Source of the DNA: Jannaschia sp. W003
GTDB taxonomy: Bacteria > Pseudomonadota > Alphaproteobacteria > Rhodobacterales > Rhodobacteraceae
Direction: 5' to 3'
Assembly (NCBI RefSeq): GCF_025144335.1
Contig: NZ_CP083539.1
Span: 94,501 to 158,500 of the forward strand
Length of the DNA stretch: 64,000 nucleotides
Shown here: piece by piece, positions 61,422 to 64,000 of the stretch
How the letters are laid out: each line of letters starts with the position of its first letter
Numbering within the stretch: the first letter of the stretch is position 1
Translations under genes and position numbers: made by a program
Notes under the pieces: model-generated
What the model saw: the letters and a program-made list of their open reading frames with translations, nothing else
The model's database searches: none
Told to the model about the DNA's origin: nothing

Positions 61422-62201
61422 CTACCGGCGCCGTTTGCGGAGCTGCATGGCGACCTGCTGCCGCAGCGCACGGGGCAGCGACTCGAGACGGCCGTAGGTG
61501 GGCGGCGATCCCTCCTGGGCACGGAGCATCGCCGCCACCGAGGCGAAGGGTCGCGCCGGGTCGGGCGCATGCGGCAGGCGGATGCCGAAGCGGCCGGGCT
61601 TCCGCTCCTCGCCGGGCAGCGGCAGCGGATCGGTGCCCGCCAGCACGCGCCAGCCGTGCCGCTCGGCGCGGCGCAAGAGGGCGGGGCGCGGCAGCAGCGC
61701 CGGCCGGACGCCGCTGTCTGCCAGGAAGGTGTCGGGCGGCGGCGCGCCCTCCTCCACCAGCGCCGCGACGGCGCGGCCGCGCGCGCCGGTCCACTTGCCC
61801 ACCCCCCAGGGCAGCACCGCGAGGCCTCCCGCCGCCACAATCTCGGCCATCGTCGCCTCCAGCGGGCCGCCGTCCTCGCCGGCCGCGGCGCCCAGCGACA
61901 GCACCTCCAGCCCGCCCCGGGCCACCACCTGCCGCCCGCCGATCAGCCACAGGCAGGCGCCGTCCGCGCGCGAGGCGCGGCGCGTGATGGCCTCGGCGGT
62001 GGGCCTGATCGACCAGGCCCCGGCCCGCGGGGGCAGCGCCTCGACGCCGGTGCAGCCCGGTGCCTCGAGGACGAACAGCACGCCCTCGGCACCCATGTGC
62101 CCGGCCGCCGCGTCGAGGCACCGCGCCGGATCGACGCCGCGGTGCAGGTGCACGTGGGTGTCGGCGGGGCAGCCGCTCAGCATCCGCCCGCCCCCGCCCA
62201 T
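61422..62201 (-). CDS. PHP/amidohydrolase-like metal-dependent hydrolase
   Basis: A 259-residue protein beginning with a metal-binding ADTHVHLHRGVD motif, typical of the first strand of PHP or amidohydrolase barrels. Later candidate ligands are in LPWGVGKWTG, FLADSGVRPAL and AGTDPLPLPGEE. A phosphoesterase or hydrolase role is likely; the substrate is not evident. Starts are ATG 62201 or ATG 62183, both shortly after G-rich stretches. It pairs with the DUF457 gene and is divergent from the FAD oxidoreductase. Confidence 0.6.
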   Translation of the reverse strand: MGGGGRMLSGCPADTHVHLHRGVDPARCLDAAAGHMGAEGVLFVLEAPGCTGVEALPPRAGAWSIRPTAEAITRRASRADGACLWLIGGRQVVARGGLEVLSLGAAAGEDGGPLEATMAEIVAAGGLAVLPWGVGKWTGARGRAVAALVEEGAPPPDTFLADSGVRPALLPRPALLRRAERHGWRVLAGTDPLPLPGEERKPGRFGIRLPHAPDPARPFASVAAMLRAQEGSPPTYGRLESLPRALRQQVAMQLRKRRR

Positions 62202-62260
62202 TGCCCCGCGCCGCGGGCGCGGTATCGTGCCCGGACCGCCCGAGCGAGGGACGCGCCGCG

Positions 62261-63406
62261 ATGACCCGGACCCCATACGACCTGATCGTCGTCGGAGGCG
62301 GCGTCCAGGGCCTGTGCACCGGGCTGCTGGCGGCGGAGCGCGGGCTGCGCGTGCGGCTGGTGGAGCGGGGCGGGCTGGGCGGGGGCGCGACCGGCGGCTG
62401 GTTCGGCATCCTCCACGGCGGGCTGCGCTACCTCCAGAGCCTCGACGTGCTCCGGTTCCGCGCCTCGCTCAAAGACAGCCGCTGGTTCCTGCGGACCCTG
62501 CCCGACGAGGTCGAGCGGCACTCCTTCCTCCTGCCGCTCCACGACCGCGGCCTCCGGCGGCCGGCGGTGTTCCGGGCGGCCTTCGCGGTGGAGCGCGCGC
62601 TCGGGGCGGACCGCAACCTCGGCGTGCCCCCGGGGGGGCGGCTGACACGCGGCCGGATCCTCTCGGCAGCCGAGGTCCTTCGCGCGGCCCCCCTGGTGCC
62701 GCGCGAAGGACTGACCGGCGGGGCCCTCTGGGACGAGCTGGTGGTGCCCGACGCGGACGCCTTCGTCGCGGCGCTCGCGGCCCGCGCCCGCGCGGCGGGG
62801 CTGGAGATCGACACCGGGACCGAGGCCGAGGCGCTGGTCCTCGACGGCCCCCGCGTCGCCGGCCTCCGGGCGGGCGGCGCGGTGCTGCCCGCCGCCGCGG
62901 TGGTGATCGCCGCGGGGGCTTGGACCCCCGCCCTCGCCCGTCGCTTCGACCCGGAGGCCCGCTCGCCCTTCGGCCACCCGGTGCGGGCGTTCAACCTGCT
63001 CCTGGACCGCCCCCCGCCGTCGCGCCACGGCCTGTCGGTCGACGACGGGGGCGGCGCGGGCATGGTGTTCCTGCGCCCCATGGGTCGGGCTACCTTCGCA
63101 GGCACGGCCTACCTGCCCCACGCGGGCGGCGCCGACGACCTCCAGATCCCCGACGCGGCGATCGCCGCCTTCCTCGCCCGCATCGACCGGGCGCTGCCGG
63201 GCTTCGGCGCGGCGGGCGCCCGGATCCTCGCGGTGACGCGCGGCCTCCTGCCCGGTCCCGAGCCGGGGGGCACCGCGCTGCTCGCGCGGGACGCCATCTT
63301 CAACCACGGCGCCGCGGGCGGGCCGCAGGGCCTGCACAGCGTCTGGGGCGTAAAGCTCACCACCGCGCCGGGCCTCGCCCGCCGGGTGCTGCGAACCTTG
63401 CGCTGA
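62261..63406 (+). CDS. GlpD/DAO-like FAD-dependent oxidoreductase
   Basis: A 381-residue flavoprotein. The FAD-binding LIVVGGGVQGLCTGLLAAERG is near residues 8-28, and the GlpD-like segment TGGWFGILHGGLRYLQSLDV follows near 46-65. AAGAWTPALARRF is the second flavin motif. The pattern matches aerobic glycerol-3-phosphate dehydrogenase, but the protein lacks the C-terminal GlpD cap domain (GlpD is about 500 residues), so the substrate may be another alcohol or 2-hydroxy acid. Single plus-strand gene between a minus-strand operon and a minus-strand glycosyltransferase. Confidence 0.75.
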   Translation: MTRTPYDLIVVGGGVQGLCTGLLAAERGLRVRLVERGGLGGGATGGWFGILHGGLRYLQSLDVLRFRASLKDSRWFLRTLPDEVERHSFLLPLHDRGLRRPAVFRAAFAVERALGADRNLGVPPGGRLTRGRILSAAEVLRAAPLVPREGLTGGALWDELVVPDADAFVAALAARARAAGLEIDTGTEAEALVLDGPRVAGLRAGGAVLPAAAVVIAAGAWTPALARRFDPEARSPFGHPVRAFNLLLDRPPPSRHGLSVDDGGGAGMVFLRPMGRATFAGTAYLPHAGGADDLQIPDAAIAAFLARIDRALPGFGAAGARILAVTRGLLPGPEPGGTALLARDAIFNHGAAGGPQGLHSVWGVKLTTAPGLARRVLRTLR

Positions 63407-63423
63407 CCCCGCCGCGGGCGGGG
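63407..63423 (+). terminator. Weak hairpin after the GlpD-like gene
   Basis: CCCCGCC at 63407-63413 pairs with GGCGGGG at 63417-63423, directly after the stop codon. The loop is only three bases and no T-run follows, so termination strength is uncertain. Confidence 0.35.
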
Positions 63424-63532
63424 GCCGGCCGTGGATCGTGTCACCATAGGTCATGGGGCGCCCCCGCGGTGGCCTGCCGTGCTGCCCGCGATCCTCGGGC
63501 GCGGGCGCGATCCGATCAAGGTCCGGGGCATG

Positions 63533-64000
63533 CTACGGCATCGTCCGGGCCATCTCGAGCAGCTCGAGGAACCGCGCCGCCCCGGCGGCCGGGCTGAGCG
63601 TCTCGGCCACGAAGGCCCGCGGCGCGAAGCCGTCGCGGCGGGCCAGGAAGGCGTCGAGCTGCCGCTCCATCGTCCCGATGCGGAACGTCATCCCGCAGCG
63701 GTCGTCGAAGTAGGGCACCGAGGAGACCCGCAGCCCCGGCGGCGCCAGCGCGCGCTCGCGCGGGTCCATCAGCACGCCCTCGTCCCAGGCCAGCACCGGA
63801 AGGTTGGCGGCCATCGCCTCCTGGTAGGCCAGTCCCTGGGTCTCGTGCTCGCACACGAACAGCAGCGCCCGCGCCCGCTCCAGCGCGCGCCGGTACTGCG
63901 CGAAGTGGTGCGCGCCGTAGCGAAGCGTCTCGTGGCGCAGGCCGCGCGCGTCCAGCGCCGCGCGCAGCGGGGCCAGCAGGTCGGCCTCCCGCTCCGCGCG
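63533..64000 (-). CDS. Glycosyltransferase group 1, C-terminal part (5' end outside the window)
   Basis: The frame is open from the right edge to TAG at 63533-63535, giving 155 residues. The segment RYGAHHFAQYRRALERARALLFVCEHETQGLAYQEAMAANLPVLAW is the donor-binding half of a GT-B enzyme, with the conserved glutamate region in HETQGLAYQEAMA. It shows that polysaccharide or glycan genes continue to the right. The acceptor domain and start are not visible. Confidence 0.75.
   Translation of the reverse strand, partial: RAEREADLLAPLRAALDARGLRHETLRYGAHHFAQYRRALERARALLFVCEHETQGLAYQEAMAANLPVLAWDEGVLMDPRERALAPPGLRVSSVPYFDDRCGMTFRIGTMERQLDAFLARRDGFAPRAFVAETLSPAAGAARFLELLEMARTMP

Noticed and set aside
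1..64000. tRNA, rRNA, riboswitch and insertion-sequence signatures.
   Set aside because: I looked for them on both strands and found no convincing cloverleaf, conserved RNA element, transposase frame with terminal repeats or attachment site.

Overview
The window is a very GC-rich, gene-dense bacterial chromosome segment with short intergenic gaps and many ATGA or GTGA start/stop overlaps. The gene families (a LacI-controlled iolGDEB set, HyuAB, surface proteins without a Sec signal, an RTX tail) suggest an alphaproteobacterium, most likely a Rhodobacterales (Roseobacter-type) species. That assignment is an inference from gene content; there is no rRNA marker. I see no rRNA, tRNA, CRISPR array or intact insertion sequence.

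Region 1 (1-13.8 kb) is catabolic. The last residues of a probable TRAP transporter permease are followed by an HSD10-type SDR. A LacI-family regulator is divergent from iolG-iolD-iolE, a phytanoyl-CoA-dioxygenase-family (Fe/2OG) gene and iolB, which encode the upper part of myo-inositol catabolism. A LysR regulator then precedes hyuA-hyuB and a sarcosine-oxidase-like FAD enzyme.

Region 2 (14-60.5 kb) is a large surface-polysaccharide locus. Its first operon encodes a HAD-UbiA fusion, a GtrA protein, a DprE1-like oxidase, a DprE2-like reductase and a sulfotransferase. This is the mycobacterial logic for polyprenyl-phospho-D-arabinofuranose, the lipid-linked donor of D-arabinofuranose. Further along are an AftB-like GT-C glycosyltransferase (a candidate user of that donor), a Wzx-type flippase, a Wzz/BY-kinase-like protein with a degenerate Walker A, an O-antigen ligase/polymerase, a second sulfotransferase, an AT3-SGNH O-acyltransferase, a hexapeptide acyltransferase, GT1/GT2/GT-C glycosyltransferases, an NAD epimerase, a methyltransferase and three GMC oxidoreductases, two of them with small exported partner proteins. 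No initiating phosphoglycosyltransferase and no Wza exporter is visible here.

Three very large, probably secreted modular proteins are embedded in this locus: a G8/beta-helix (CEMIP-like) protein, a DUF5060/DUF4038-type glycoside hydrolase, and a GH16-SGNH esterase-RTX protein with three almost identical 1,110-bp repeats. They look like enzymes or adhesins that act on the polysaccharide. The first two share an almost identical carbohydrate-binding-like module in inverted orientation. Several intergenic regions in front of these genes carry a similar short element (TTTMCCCTAMG-like), which may mean shared regulation.

Region 3 (60.5-64 kb) holds a DUF457-type membrane hydrolase, a PHP-like hydrolase, a GlpD-like FAD enzyme and a GT1 glycosyltransferase cut by the window edge.
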